The notes beneath the pieces are model-generated. The model was not told where the DNA came from and did not search any database. It saw nothing but the letters and a program-made list of their open reading frames with translations. Below are positions 1-8,244 of a stretch of 64,000 bases of DNA, piece after piece. Each line of letters begins with the position of its first letter. Position 1 is the first letter of the stretch. Origin of the DNA: CAWBUW01 sp963792075 (GTDB lineage: Bacteria > Chloroflexota > Anaerolineae > Anaerolineales > UBA4823); NCBI GenBank assembly GCA_963792075.1, contig CAWBUW010000012.1, positions 1,116,001 through 1,180,000 of the forward strand, written 5' to 3'. The translations under genes and the position numbers were made by a program.

Positions 1-2190
1 GCGGTTGGGTACGAACTCCGTTTTGGGTCGTAGGATGGGCAACAACCAGGGCAGTAACTGCCAATCGCCGCGAATCCAGCGGCGCAAGCGACGGGTGTAG
101 ATCAGGTAACGGGCGGGGTATTCTTCGTACAGGGTGATGTCCGTCACCAATCCGGCGCGCCCGCTAATGCCCTCAAAAAGATCGTGGCTGAGCAAGGTAT
201 TGTCGCGTACCTGGCCAACCAGGCTGCGCTCGAAGGCCGCCACATCGTAAATGCCCTTGCCTACGTAACTACCCTCGCCAAACAAGTCTTGATACACATC
301 CGAGACGGCCAGGGTGTACAGATCGAAGCCAGCATTCCCGGCAAATATCTGTGAAAAAAGGGAACGATTGGCGCTGGTCGGTTTGATCGCCACGCGTGGT
401 TGTAACACGGTGTAACCCGCCACCACCGAGCGCCCATCTGCCGAAAATTCTGCCTGGTTGAGCGGGTGCGCCAACGTGGCAACCAGGCGGCTGGCGCTGC
501 CATGTGGCAGGGATGTATCGGCGTCCAGCGTAATCACGTATTTGATTTCCGGCAGAATGCTCAGGTCCCCGACCTGGATGAGATAAGTTGTCTCTCCGGT
601 CCCCAAGAGCAGTTGATTGAATTCGGCCAACTTGCCGCGCTTGCGCTCCCAACCCATCCAGACCCCTTCGGATGGATTCCATTCCCGCTGGCGGTGGAAT
701 AAATAAAATGGCGCGGCCTGAGGGTATTTTTGATTGAATCGCTCAACGCCGATTTTTGCTAAAGAAAGCAACTGCTCATCCTGTGGCAAGCTTTGTTCTG
801 GGGCATCGGTGAAGTCGGTCAGCAGCGCGAAACTCAGTTGTGGGTCGGGGTTAGCCAGGTAATAAATCTCTAACTCCTGCAGCAAGGAGTCGAGTTCGTC
901 CACATTGGCCAACAAGGTCGGAACGACGACCATCGTCCGGCAGCCAGACGATATTCCGAGCGTTTCACCTTGTAAAAAATCCATACGCGGCAGGCTACGA
1001 GGCGCAATGGTGTGGGTAATACGCCAATGCACCAGAGTAATGGCCGCATCCAATCCCAGCCCAAGGCCCAGCACCCCAACGAGGATCAGTTGGGCCAGTG
1101 AGCCGCCGGCAAGACGGGCATATGCCAATAATCCCATCACCAGCAGCAAGGAGATAAGGCCAATACTCCCCAGATAAGTGACGGTGGGGCGCGCCAGGAA
1201 CCAGCCCCGCAGACGGGCATTCGGCCCTGGTTGGTAGTTCACCTTTTTTTCGAGCGCCGAACGACCCGCATCAATCAGATAAAAACCGACATGCGTTTGA
1301 CGGGAAATGCTGCGAGCCTGGAATGTGACCGGCGGATGATAGCAAAATTCGATGGCGGCCTGCGCAATCGCTTCTTCACTTTGATCGGAATGCCGCGCCA
1401 GTTCTTCGATGACACTGCGGTAGCGGTTGCGTGTATCGAAATCCATCTGGGCATAGATTTTTGCCGGATCGCCGCGTAGAATCTGCTCGACACGGCTGGT
1501 TTGCTCAAAAAAGGCCTTCCAGTCCGTGGTGGAGAGCAAGCGCAGGCTGAGAAAGCAGTTAGCGACAATGTTTTCACTTGCCAGCGCCGGGCGTAGCGGC
1601 AGGCTGCCCAGCGCCTTCAGGCTCTCTGGCGAAGCGATCCCGGTGATTGCAGCTACTGCGGCAGTCAATCTCTCCAGAACCCCAATGCGCAGCATGGTCG
1701 GCAGCGCCCAAATCTCTCCAATCGTCAGGAGCGAAACTTGCTGATATTCTTGGACAAAAATCGCAGTTTGAGCCAGGTCAAGTTGACCGTCAACTTGATT
1801 CTGGCTATATCCGATCCATTCCGAGGCCAATCCAAAAATCCGCGGAACTCCCTTTCGTGTGGCCTGATCCAGTTTCGGTAATTGGTCGTAATAACTTTCA
1901 GGGAGGTCTTCCTCAATCTGGTGCAAGGTTTGTTCGACAACGTAAAAATTATCCAGCATCCATTCGCCAGCACGCGCAAATGCCAGGTCTTTGGATGACT
2001 CGGCTCTAAAAACTGCATAAGCAGCGCGCAAAGTGTGTTCCCAGTTTTGCAGATGCTGCAGTAGGATTGTTTTCTGTTTATTCTTTTTATCTAATAGGGA
2101 ATTTTGAGCCAACTGGTGCGCCAGTTGCTCCAGCCGTACCCCTGATTTCAGATCCATTTGTTCGGAAGTACGACCCGAGGTAGTCCGCAT
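1..2190 (-). CDS. ndvB: Cyclic beta-1,2-glucan synthase (NdvB/Cgs-like), N-terminal part, runs off left edge
   Basis: An uninterrupted frame runs from ATG at 2190 to the window edge (730 residues seen, about a quarter of the usual ~2800). Family-typical stretches are visible: LLTIGEIWALPTMLRIG, YAQMDFDTRNRYRSVIEELA and HVGFYLIDAGR near residue 300. Hydrophobic segments follow at about 325-385, then a glycosyltransferase (GT84-like) core with the acidic motif ITLDADTSLPHG near residue 556. In the family this inner-membrane enzyme makes cyclic periplasmic glucans from UDP-glucose; the C-terminal GH94 phosphorylase part would lie outside the window. The ATG follows the usp stop by one base, so the two are co-transcribed. 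A second Met at residue 12 is an alternative start. Confidence 0.88.
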   Translation of the reverse strand, partial: MRTTSGRTSEQMDLKSGVRLEQLAHQLAQNSLLDKKNKQKTILLQHLQNWEHTLRAAYAVFRAESSKDLAFARAGEWMLDNFYVVEQTLHQIEEDLPESYYDQLPKLDQATRKGVPRIFGLASEWIGYSQNQVDGQLDLAQTAIFVQEYQQVSLLTIGEIWALPTMLRIGVLERLTAAVAAITGIASPESLKALGSLPLRPALASENIVANCFLSLRLLSTTDWKAFFEQTSRVEQILRGDPAKIYAQMDFDTRNRYRSVIEELARHSDQSEEAIAQAAIEFCYHPPVTFQARSISRQTHVGFYLIDAGRSALEKKVNYQPGPNARLRGWFLARPTVTYLGSIGLISLLLVMGLLAYARLAGGSLAQLILVGVLGLGLGLDAAITLVHWRITHTIAPRSLPRMDFLQGETLGISSGCRTMVVVPTLLANVDELDSLLQELEIYYLANPDPQLSFALLTDFTDAPEQSLPQDEQLLSLAKIGVERFNQKYPQAAPFYLFHRQREWNPSEGVWMGWERKRGKLAEFNQLLLGTGETTYLIQVGDLSILPEIKYVITLDADTSLPHGSASRLVATLAHPLNQAEFSADGRSVVAGYTVLQPRVAIKPTSANRSLFSQIFAGNAGFDLYTLAVSDVYQDLFGEGSYVGKGIYDVAAFERSLVGQVRDNTLLSHDLFEGISGRAGLVTDITLYEEYPARYLIYTRRLRRWIRGDWQLLPWLLPILRPKTEFVPNR

Positions 2191-2191
2191 G

Positions 2192-3169
2192 TTAAGGCTC
2201 TGCCCGTTCTCTCGTGGAGCGATCCGCAAGGATGGGGTCTTCTTTTGTGGGCTGGTCTTGCACAATCAACAACGGAACCTTGCTATACAGGATGAAATTG
2301 TTGACCATGCTGCCGTACGGCCATTGGTTATTCCCCGAATAACCGTGGGCGCTCAACGTAACCAGGTCAATGTTTTCTTGCTCTACAAGCCCATGTAGCG
2401 CGGCGGGAGCATTGTCGCTGGTAAGCAGGTGGGTTTGAACCGATATGCCATTCAGTGGTGAACTCAGCCGTATCTGCTCAAGATAACGGGTGGATTCTTC
2501 TCGATTGCGTGCCACAATACGATTGGATAAGTCGACATCTTCCTGTACCGGGGGCAATTGACGCGCCATTTCTGGCGTAGTTACTACAAAAGCGATGTGA
2601 ATCTCAGACTTTTGAAAACGAGCCAGGTGCGCGACCATGGGCAGTACATTATCCGCCCGACGCGAGCCATCCAAGGGAACCAGAATTCGCTTGTATGCTT
2701 GTTCCGCTACTTCGCTCGGAATAAATTCCGCACTCACCGGTTGATGTGCCCGTACGATCAGCACCGAAGTAGGCGCGCTAAGAATAACCTTTTGTGCGAC
2801 ACTGCTGATGCCCCATTGGCTTACCCCGCTGTGCCCGTGGCTGCTCAGAATGATAAGTTTCATCCCCTGGCTTTGAACAAACTCAATGATCAATTCGGCT
2901 GCCAGGCCTTCTTGGACGGTTGCCTCGGTACGCACTCCCGATTTTTGAAGCCGTACATCTACCTTCCCCAAATATAGAGTCGCTTCTGTTTTATGGATCT
3001 GCCAGTTTAAAAGATCAAATAGCTGCGCCGAAACACGCCGCTGATCCTTGTTCAGCACGCGCAACAACAGGACTTTTGCATTGAAAGCTCGGGCAAATGC
3101 GACTGTATGGGACAGAACGCATTCGGCAAGTAAAGAACCATCCAATGGGACAAGGATAGGATCAAACAT
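2192..3169 (-). CDS. Tandem universal stress protein (two UspA domains)
   Basis: 325 residues. Two UspA domains are visible: residues 1-145 (MFDPILVPLDGSLLAE start, ending LSSHGHSGVSQWGISSVAQK) and about 162-310 (YKRILVPLDGSRRADNVLP start, ending LSAHGYSGNNQWPYGSMVN). Both carry the G-x2-G-x9-G-S/T type ATP-binding loop at their ends, so nucleotide binding is likely. The protein is cytoplasmic and stress-related by family. The stop is 1 bp from the start of the glucan synthase gene. The C-terminal tail after residue 310 is charged and not conserved in the family. Confidence 0.93.
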   Translation of the reverse strand: MFDPILVPLDGSLLAECVLSHTVAFARAFNAKVLLLRVLNKDQRRVSAQLFDLLNWQIHKTEATLYLGKVDVRLQKSGVRTEATVQEGLAAELIIEFVQSQGMKLIILSSHGHSGVSQWGISSVAQKVILSAPTSVLIVRAHQPVSAEFIPSEVAEQAYKRILVPLDGSRRADNVLPMVAHLARFQKSEIHIAFVVTTPEMARQLPPVQEDVDLSNRIVARNREESTRYLEQIRLSSPLNGISVQTHLLTSDNAPAALHGLVEQENIDLVTLSAHGYSGNNQWPYGSMVNNFILYSKVPLLIVQDQPTKEDPILADRSTRERAEP

Positions 3170-3210
3170 AGTTTATCCCTTCAATTCAAACCGCGACCAG
3201 GCGGAGTGAG

Positions 3211-3304
3211 GGGCTGTCCACAAAGAAACAAAGGAAGAAGATTAATACGTACCTGTGGGGGTAGTGCGAAGCACCACCCCCACAGGTACGTATATTTTTC
3301 CTTG
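3211..3304. repeat. Palindromic intergenic element, copy A
   Basis: A block beginning CTGTCCACAAAGAAACAAAG is followed by a 23-bp stem (3245-3267 with 3271-3293, one mismatch) and a GAA triloop inside GCGAAGC. The same block and the same stem recur at 41692-41785. The hairpin lies between the small membrane protein gene and usp, and a T run follows it on the plus strand. It may act as a terminator or mRNA stabiliser, but its conservation as a dispersed copy points to a repeat family. Confidence 0.85.
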
Positions 3305-3306
3305 AA

Positions 3307-3477
3307 TTATAGGCCTTTAACGATGGTTGCTAAAAGCAAGAGCGCTGCCGCAATCAGGGCAAGCCAGAATGAAAAGGGGGCGAGTGCAGCTATTGTACCT
3401 GTATGCCCGAGCAGTGCGAGTACAGCAAGCGCCAGAGCTATGAACCAAGTAATCTGTTTCGGGGGGGATAGTTTCAT
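3307..3477 (-). CDS. Small two-helix membrane protein (56 aa), unknown function
   Basis: A 56-codon frame starts at ATG 3477, 6 bp after an AAGGAG ribosome binding site, and ends with TAA at 3307. The product begins MKLSPPKQITWFIALALAVL and has two hydrophobic helices (about residues 9-27 and 36-53) separated by a short GHTG turn, ending IVKGL. This is the pattern of small stress-associated inner membrane proteins. No family is recognised. The good ribosome binding site and clean helical pattern argue for a real gene. Confidence 0.7.
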   Translation of the reverse strand: MKLSPPKQITWFIALALAVLALLGHTGTIAALAPFSFWLALIAAALLLLATIVKGL

Positions 3478-3556
3478 GTTGTTTCTCCTTAAGTCGCATA
3501 ATTTAAATTGAATTTCAATATCACTCTGAGACCGGGCGCAAGACGTGTTTTTCGAT

Positions 3557-3763
3557 TCAGTCTTCGAGAATAAACGTTACCTTCATCTGTACCCGATACT
3601 CGGTGATTTGTCCTTTATCATCGATCAGGACTTCCTGATTCTCGATCCACGCGGATCTAATATTCGAAAGAGTTTTTTGGGCGCGAGCTATGCCTGCCTT
3701 GATTGCATCATCGAAACTCACTATCGAAGACACTTTGATTTCAGTAATCCGTGCGACTGACAT
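3557..3763 (-). CDS. Dodecin family flavin-binding protein
   Basis: 68 residues from MSVARITEIKVSS, with GGAG 7 bp upstream of this ATG. A further in-frame Met lies 12 codons upstream without a site. The sequence shows the dodecin pattern: IVSFDDAIKAGIARAQKTL, the conserved W at IRSAWIENQEV, then YRVQMKVTFILED. Dodecins form hollow dodecamers that store or buffer flavins and protect against light-induced and oxidative damage. The gene stands alone and is preceded on the minus strand by one of four matching promoter elements (3826-3857). Confidence 0.93.
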   Translation of the reverse strand: MSVARITEIKVSSIVSFDDAIKAGIARAQKTLSNIRSAWIENQEVLIDDKGQITEYRVQMKVTFILED

Positions 3764-3825
3764 TGGTGAACTCCTTTTCCTTTCTGAGATGGTTTTCACT
3801 CTTATCCAACTATTACTTTTAGTTA

Positions 3826-3857
3826 AGTATAATGATCTGGAGTCTCAAAAGCGTCAC
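3826..3857 (-). promoter_or_regulatory. Shared promoter element, copy 1 (upstream of dodecin)
   Basis: Read on the minus strand: GTGACGC, TTTT, GAGACTC, then 8 bp, then TATACT. The two heptamers match GNGACNC and repeat every 11 bp (one helical turn), as in sites of OmpR/PhoB-type regulators that substitute for a -35 box. The same layout with an identical 8-bp spacer occurs at 12633, 27502 and 35635. Confidence 0.75.
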
Positions 3858-3892
3858 AAGACGCCGCCTGGTTGTGTTCATCGAACTACCAT

Positions 3893-3920
3893 AAAAAACA
3901 CCAGCGATAAGCGCTGGTGT
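3893..3920 (-). terminator. Rho-independent terminator
   Basis: ACACCAGCG and CGCTGGTGT pair over a 5-base loop. On the minus strand the stem is followed by a run of T residues. It lies downstream of the 36-aa protein gene ending at 4045. Confidence 0.8.
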
Positions 3921-3994
3921 GGAAAATGCCGGGCTATCAGTGCTGCCCATGGAAAAAGCCTGGCTGGTATGCCCACCTGAGAATTCGGGGGTTC

Positions 3995-4039
3995 GAGGTG
4001 GTTTGTGTGTGCTGCGAAGCTGTCCGCACAAACCACCTC
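3995..4039. repeat. Intergenic hairpin with GCGAAGC apex
   Basis: 13-bp perfect outer arms (3995-4007 with 4027-4039) enclose an imperfect inner part whose centre is GCGAAGC (4014-4020). It lies just after the 36-aa protein gene on the minus strand and before the T-tailed terminator. Confidence 0.75.
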
Positions 4040-4044
4040 AGTTC

Positions 4045-4155
4045 TTAGCTCTTTTTCTTAGGGGCCTGCTTGTGTTCCGCCTTAACCATCCGGCTGGCGA
4101 ACCAGCCGATAACTGCCCCGGTGGAGAGCCATACAATGAAATTAAGTAGGTTCAT
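4045..4155 (-). CDS. 36-aa single-helix membrane protein resembling the N-terminus of GlsB/YeaQ proteins
   Basis: The ATG at 4155 has an AGGA-like site just upstream, and TAA is at 4045. The product starts MNLLNFIVWLSTGAVIGWFA, one helix, and ends in a Lys-rich tail (KQAPKKKS). The helix resembles the first helix of GlsB/transglycosylase-associated proteins (compare the full-length gene at 34317, MGILSWIVVGLIAGFLAG). It could be a standalone half-GlsB stress peptide or a trimmed remnant. It lies 17 bp after the YggT gene, probably in one transcript, and two hairpins follow it. Confidence 0.6.
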   Translation of the reverse strand: MNLLNFIVWLSTGAVIGWFASRMVKAEHKQAPKKKS

Positions 4156-4172
4156 TTACTTCCTCCACGCGC

Positions 4173-4574
4173 TTACGAAAGGGGAGTATGCTCTTCAACA
4201 ACGGTCTGGCTGACACTCACGGGTCCACGCGGGCGGTAGAAAAGAACATACACGATGCGCTCAAGCGCCCAAGCGATCAGCAGGTATACGAACATGGCAA
4301 TGAGGGAAGAAATTTCCAGAACCATGCCGCCAGCCGCCGGAGCGCCGGTCAAACTTGCAAAGGGAGCCACGAATAGGCCGGTTACGTTGTAAAGGAGCGT
4401 TGCGAACGGATTGGCCGCATTGACCCCGATCAACTTGAACACAAACCGCAATGCAATCCCGGCTTCTAGAAGGCCCAATAACAGCCAGATCAATTGCGTG
4501 GCCTTAAAAGTTGCGATACGCCCCTCTTGTCCGGCTTCTTGTTGTGTAGTTCTGACTTCTTTAATATCTGTCAT
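4173..4574 (-). CDS. YggT family membrane protein
   Basis: 133 residues. A soluble N-terminal 25 residues is followed by hydrophobic segments at about 27-50, 58-78 and 85-112. The order LLLGLLEAGIALRFVFKLIG, NPFATLLYNVTGLFVAPF, then LIAMFVYLLIAWALERIVYVLF matches YggT-type proteins (about 90-130 aa). The family is linked to osmotic tolerance and cell-division membranes in other bacteria; its exact role is unknown. AGGAC lies 4 bp before the ATG. Confidence 0.8.
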   Translation of the reverse strand: MTDIKEVRTTQQEAGQEGRIATFKATQLIWLLLGLLEAGIALRFVFKLIGVNAANPFATLLYNVTGLFVAPFASLTGAPAAGGMVLEISSLIAMFVYLLIAWALERIVYVLFYRPRGPVSVSQTVVEEHTPLS

Positions 4575-4597
4575 TTTGTCCTCTTTTTGAATTCTTC

Positions 4598-4708
4598 TGG
4601 GGGCTGTCCCAAAAGGTTACTTTTTGAAACAGCCCATCCCCTTAGAAAGGGGTTTGTGTGGTGCACACCCCACTTGTGGGGTGTGCACCACGATAAAGTC
4701 CTTTATCG
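4598..4708. repeat. Cluster of intergenic hairpins
   Basis: Nested and serial inverted repeats: GGGCTGT/ACAGCCC (about 4601-4635), CCCC/GGGG around TTAGAAA, 15-bp arms GTGGTGCACACCCCA and its complement (4658-4672 with 4677-4691), and CGATAAAG/CTTTATCG (4691-4708). The leading GGCTGTCC resembles the edge of the dispersed element at 3211 and 41692. The cluster separates the DUF883-like gene from yggT. Confidence 0.65.
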
Positions 4709-4725
4709 AACTTACCGCTTTGGAG

Positions 4726-5157
4726 CTACCCTACAGGCTGCCGGGCGGGTTTGAGTACATTACCCAGCAGGAGACCAACCGCCAGGCCGATCGATATCGC
4801 CACCCAGGGGTATTTGGAAACATTCTTGGCGAAGGCGCCGGGTAAGTTATCAGCGACTTCCTGCGCTTTAGCGTTGTACCGGCGCAATCCATGTCCAACA
4901 TCCTTCTTCACGGACGCCGCAGCGCCAACCACGGTCTTCCTGGCGTCGCCCGTCAGTTTATCAAAGCCTTCGCTCAATTGAGATGCATTATCTTCCACCC
5001 ATGTGGTTAGATCCTCTTTGGCTTTGCCAGTGGCCTGGTTAACGTTGTCTTCCAGTCTGCCCAACCGGTCGGCGCTATGTTCCATCAGGGTGTTTAAATC
5101 TTTTCTTATTCTGGCAGCATCCTGGCGAACTTTTTTCTCTAACTGTTGATCATTCAT
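4726..5157 (-). CDS. DUF883/ElaB-YqjD-like membrane-tethered protein
   Basis: 143 residues from MNDQQLEKKVRQDAARIRKD. This start has AAGGA upstream and overlaps the dps stop by 8 bp. Residues 1-110 are a charged amphipathic, coiled-coil-like helix; residues about 118-136 form one hydrophobic segment with small-residue spacing (WVAISIGLAVGLLLGNVL). Helix plus a C-terminal glycine-zipper anchor is the layout of ElaB/YqjD proteins, which tether inactive ribosomes to the membrane in stationary phase in E. coli. Pairing with dps fits a starvation role. Family assignment rests on architecture. Confidence 0.7.
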   Translation of the reverse strand: MNDQQLEKKVRQDAARIRKDLNTLMEHSADRLGRLEDNVNQATGKAKEDLTTWVEDNASQLSEGFDKLTGDARKTVVGAAASVKKDVGHGLRRYNAKAQEVADNLPGAFAKNVSKYPWVAISIGLAVGLLLGNVLKPARQPVG

Positions 5158-5707
5158 TTTCCAAAATCCTTTTCTGGCTTTCGCCGTGAACTGGTTCATT
5201 CTCGATATAGGAACGTAGCATCCAGGCCATCTTTTCATGCAGACGCATTACGCTTACCAGCAATTCGAAGGTGCCTTCGTCCTCGTACTCCTCGGTGCAC
5301 TTTCTGGCGTCCTCACGCAAAAAACGAATGGAGGCTTCATGGTCAGCTAACAGGCGCAGGATGTTCGGGACAACCCCGGGCTGTTCCTCCATCCGGGCGG
5401 AATGGATAAACTCCTGTAGGCTGGCAATGGCAATACCGCCCAGCATACGCGTTCGTTCTGCGATCTCGTCGGAGATATCGTTTAGCTGTTCGTATTGAGA
5501 ATCAAAAAGGATATGCAGCTCGATGAAACCTGCTCCGCTGACGTTCCAGTGGGCGTTGCGGGTTTTTAGAGTTAGTACAGCCTCATTGGCCAGGGTGTTA
5601 TTGAGGATTTCCACAACCGCACGGCGGACATCGCCATCCAGCCCTATGTTTGGCTGGATGAGGGCCTGCAGCTTGGTTTTGTGGCCGTTGTTGCTATTGT
5701 TGCCCAT
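5150..5707 (-). CDS. dps: Dps family DNA-protecting ferritin
   Basis: 185 residues from MGNNSNNGHKTK, with AAGGAT 6 bp upstream; an in-frame ATG five codons earlier would itself lie on that site. The Dps ferroxidase pattern is clear: TRNAHWNVSGAGFIELHILF followed by DSQYEQLNDISDEIAERTRM, then LGG. These contain the H, D and E ligands that bind iron between subunits. A helical C-terminal part and HEKMAWMLRSY follow. Dps dodecamers bind DNA and oxidise Fe2+ with H2O2. Transcribed with the DUF883-like gene. Confidence 0.94.
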   Translation of the reverse strand: MGNNSNNGHKTKLQALIQPNIGLDGDVRRAVVEILNNTLANEAVLTLKTRNAHWNVSGAGFIELHILFDSQYEQLNDISDEIAERTRMLGGIAIASLQEFIHSARMEEQPGVVPNILRLLADHEASIRFLREDARKCTEEYEDEGTFELLVSVMRLHEKMAWMLRSYIENEPVHGESQKRILENE

Positions 5708-5807
5708 GGAAGATCCTTTCATAAGATGGTTCTATCGCTACAATATCATCTTATTCGAAAGGACCTGTCAATGTCCCTAATACACCCTATTAATCGTCTT
5801 AATAACT

Positions 5808-5860
5808 GGGGAGCGGGGTATTTCGTGCGTGCGAAGCACGCACGAAATACCCCGCTCCCC
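5808..5860. terminator. 25-bp perfect hairpin with GAA loop, downstream of the two-component genes
   Basis: Arms 5808-5832 and 5836-5860 are perfectly complementary, with a three-base GAA loop inside GCGAAGC. It follows the response regulator stop (5877) on the minus strand. There is no clear T tract, so termination is inferred from position and stability only. Confidence 0.7.
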
Positions 5861-5876
5861 TCACTTATCGCGTGGG

Positions 5877-6561
5877 CTAGTAGATTTTCTTCGAGTGCAG
5901 GTTGTATCCCATACCCGGTACAGTTTCAAGAAGCTCGCTATAATCCCCCAGTTTTTTACGCAAGCGGCCGAGATACGTATGTAAATAGTGGTTTGACCCG
6001 CGATACTCCGGCCCCCAAACCTGGGTCAACAGCTCATCATGGGTAACGATGGCGTCCAGGCGGTGCGCCAGCTCGGCAAGAATGGCATACTCGGTGCGGG
6101 TAAGGTGCAGATCGTTCTCCCCGACAAAGACGCGGCGTGCTTCCAGGTCGATGCACAGTTCTCCGATCTGAATTTTTGTATCGCTGGTTTTCGCTGAGAC
6201 ATAGGACCGGCGCAGGAAAGCGCGCACCCGCGCCAGTAATTCTTCCTGATCCAAACGGTTTGGTTACGTAGTCATCCGCGCCCGCATCGAGGGCGGCAAC
6301 TTTGAGATCTTCTTCCAACCGGGCGCTCAATACGATGATGGGCACATCCGAGCGCGCCCGGATCCAGGTGCATACATCGACCCCCGAAAGCCCGGGCAGC
6401 ATCAGGTCAAGCAGAACCAGGTCCACGGGTACCTCTTGAAACAGGGCAATTGCCTGGTGGCTGTCCTCCGCTTCGCTGACGGTATAGCCGCGTTTCACCA
6501 GGTTGACCCGCACCAGCTTGCGGATACTTGGATCATCTTCAACAATTAATATATTTCCCAT
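5877..6561 (-). pseudogene. OmpR/PhoB-type response regulator, interrupted by a one-base frameshift
   Basis: The receiver domain is read from ATG 6561 (MGNILIVEDDPSIRKLVRV) with the acidic pair ED, phosphoacceptor D in VDLVLLDLMLPG, and T/K residues in VLSAR and DDYVTKPFG. The frame then breaks. The winged-helix domain continues in the next frame as DQEELLARVRAFLRR through RTEYAILAEL, HDELLTQVWGPEY and a C-terminal GMGYNLHSKKIY. At the junction the DNA reads TTTGGATCAG, where TTTGATCAG would restore one ORF, so one extra G is present at about 6252. Both halves are otherwise intact and KdpE-like. This is either a sequencing or assembly error or a recent mutation. It follows the kinase gene by 6 bp. 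Confidence 0.85.
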
Positions 6562-6567
6562 GCCTTA

Positions 6568-8232
6568 TCACTCCTCTTCCGCAGGTACCGCCGGAATATG
6601 CAAAGGTACGAGTGGAATCGTAAAAGAGATGGTTGCTCCCGGAGTGTTTTTTTTCTTGATCCAAATACGGCCGCCGTGGGCTTCGACCAGCCCTTTGCAA
6701 ATTGCCAACCCTAATCCGGCGCCTTGCCCCGCACCGCTCTCTACGTTTTCACCCCGCTGAAAAGCCTTAAATACTTTTTTGTGTTCGGTGGGCGGAATGC
6801 CGGGTCCCTGATCGTTGACATTGATCTGCACAAACCCGCCACGCACGCTGGCCGAGATGTTGATTTCAGTCCCTTCGGGAGCGTAGGTGGAGGCGTTATG
6901 CACCAGGTTGACCAGTACCTGGGCGATCCGTTTCGCGTCTACAGAAACAGGCGGCAGGTTGGCAGGCACATGCAGGGTGATTTTATGCCCTTTGGTCATC
7001 TCTTGAAATTGCGGTAGAATATCCTGCACGATTTCATGGAGAGAATGGGGTTTCAACGAAATCGGCAACATTCCCGCTTCCAGGCGGGAGAGGTCCAGCA
7101 GGTGATCAATGAGCTCCTGGAGCCGGTTGGCTTCCTGCTGAATGGTCTGGATGAAATCGCGCTGTTCTTCCGGCTCCCAGGTGACATCTTCGGCCAACAT
7201 TGTGGTGGTAAACCCGATAATGGACGTCAATGGGGTACGCAGCTCATGCGAGATCATCGCCAGGAATTCAGTCTTTATCTCGTTGGCTCGCTCAGCCTCA
7301 TGGCGGGATTCTTCCTCCACCTCGAGCAGTTGGAGGTTGTAAAGGGTGATCGTAGCCTGGTCTACGAGCACTTTAAGGTGACGCAGTTCGATATGATCGA
7401 AAGGATGTTCTTGTTTGTAATAAACCAACAGACAACCCAGCCAGTTCCCTGATGCGACCAGTGGGAAGATTACCAGGGTTTGGATTTGTCCTTCCAGCAG
7501 GAAATCACGGACTAAAGGCGTCAAACGGGGGTCGGATTGTATCCCTGTGATGACCACGGTCCGGTTTGGTTGGAACAGATCCCATAAGGCAGGCTCTTCG
7601 TACAGGTTGGATTCGCTCAACCAGGGGGAAAGATTCTGGCGGGTTAACCAGGCAGCCCTCAGCTCAATCCCGCGGCCAGGTCCAACCTTGGGATTATCGA
7701 AAAAAAGCAGGGCTGCTCGCTGGGCGGAGCGCAGCTCATCCGCAGACATCAGGGCTTTGAGCACCGCTTCTGGTTTACGGGCCAGGCTCATTTTGCGGCT
7801 GAGGTCAAACTGTTCACGAGAGCGGTCCAGGGTTTTGCGCAGCGCCAGCTCGATCTGCTTCTGGTCTGTGATATCTTGAGCAACACAAAACAGAAAAGAA
7901 GCCTCTCCGGTTTCATCACGGATCAAGAACGAACGCGCAAAAATCCAGCGTAAGCTGCCGTCCGGACGCAGTATCCGGTAAGCCTGGTTGAATGGCTCGT
8001 GGTCTGTTTGGGGCCTGGCAACCATTACTTGCACCCGGTCTTCCGGGTGAACGCTTTCGATCAGGACCAACGGGTTGGCATAAAGGCTTTCGCTGGAACG
8101 GCCCCACACCGTCTCAAAAGCCGGGCTGACATAGATAATGCCGCCAGAACGAAGATCGCTCAGCCAAAGAACTTGCTCGATGTTCTCCGCTATCTGCCTG
8201 AGATGGATTTCACTTTCAACCAGGTTTTGCAT
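6568..8232 (-). CDS. PAS-GAF sensor histidine kinase
   Basis: 554 residues, no transmembrane segment. The PAS domain spans about 5-130 (VLWLSDLRSGGIIYVSPAFE, a heme- or ligand-type PAS fold). A GAF-like region is at about 150-310. HisKA carries the phosphoacceptor His in FLAMISHELRTPLTSIIGF near residue 330. HATPase_c has the N box (NLVHNASTYAPEG), G1 (DQGPGIPP) and G2 (GAGLGLAICKGLVEAHGG). It is a cytoplasmic sensor paired with the adjacent response regulator. It follows the sortase gene by 12 bp, so sortase, kinase and regulator may share a transcript. No strong ribosome binding site is visible before the ATG. Confidence 0.93.
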   Translation of the reverse strand: MQNLVESEIHLRQIAENIEQVLWLSDLRSGGIIYVSPAFETVWGRSSESLYANPLVLIESVHPEDRVQVMVARPQTDHEPFNQAYRILRPDGSLRWIFARSFLIRDETGEASFLFCVAQDITDQKQIELALRKTLDRSREQFDLSRKMSLARKPEAVLKALMSADELRSAQRAALLFFDNPKVGPGRGIELRAAWLTRQNLSPWLSESNLYEEPALWDLFQPNRTVVITGIQSDPRLTPLVRDFLLEGQIQTLVIFPLVASGNWLGCLLVYYKQEHPFDHIELRHLKVLVDQATITLYNLQLLEVEEESRHEAERANEIKTEFLAMISHELRTPLTSIIGFTTTMLAEDVTWEPEEQRDFIQTIQQEANRLQELIDHLLDLSRLEAGMLPISLKPHSLHEIVQDILPQFQEMTKGHKITLHVPANLPPVSVDAKRIAQVLVNLVHNASTYAPEGTEINISASVRGGFVQINVNDQGPGIPPTEHKKVFKAFQRGENVESGAGQGAGLGLAICKGLVEAHGGRIWIKKKNTPGATISFTIPLVPLHIPAVPAEEE

Positions 8233-8244
8233 ATTTAATTGCTC

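Noticed and set aside
4598..4708. Possible riboswitch before the DUF883-like gene
   Set aside because: Only stacked simple inverted repeats are present; no conserved aptamer core was recognised.
5877..6561. Programmed +1 frameshift in the response regulator
   Set aside because: No slippery run, stop codon or stimulatory structure is at the junction; a simple one-base insertion explains it.
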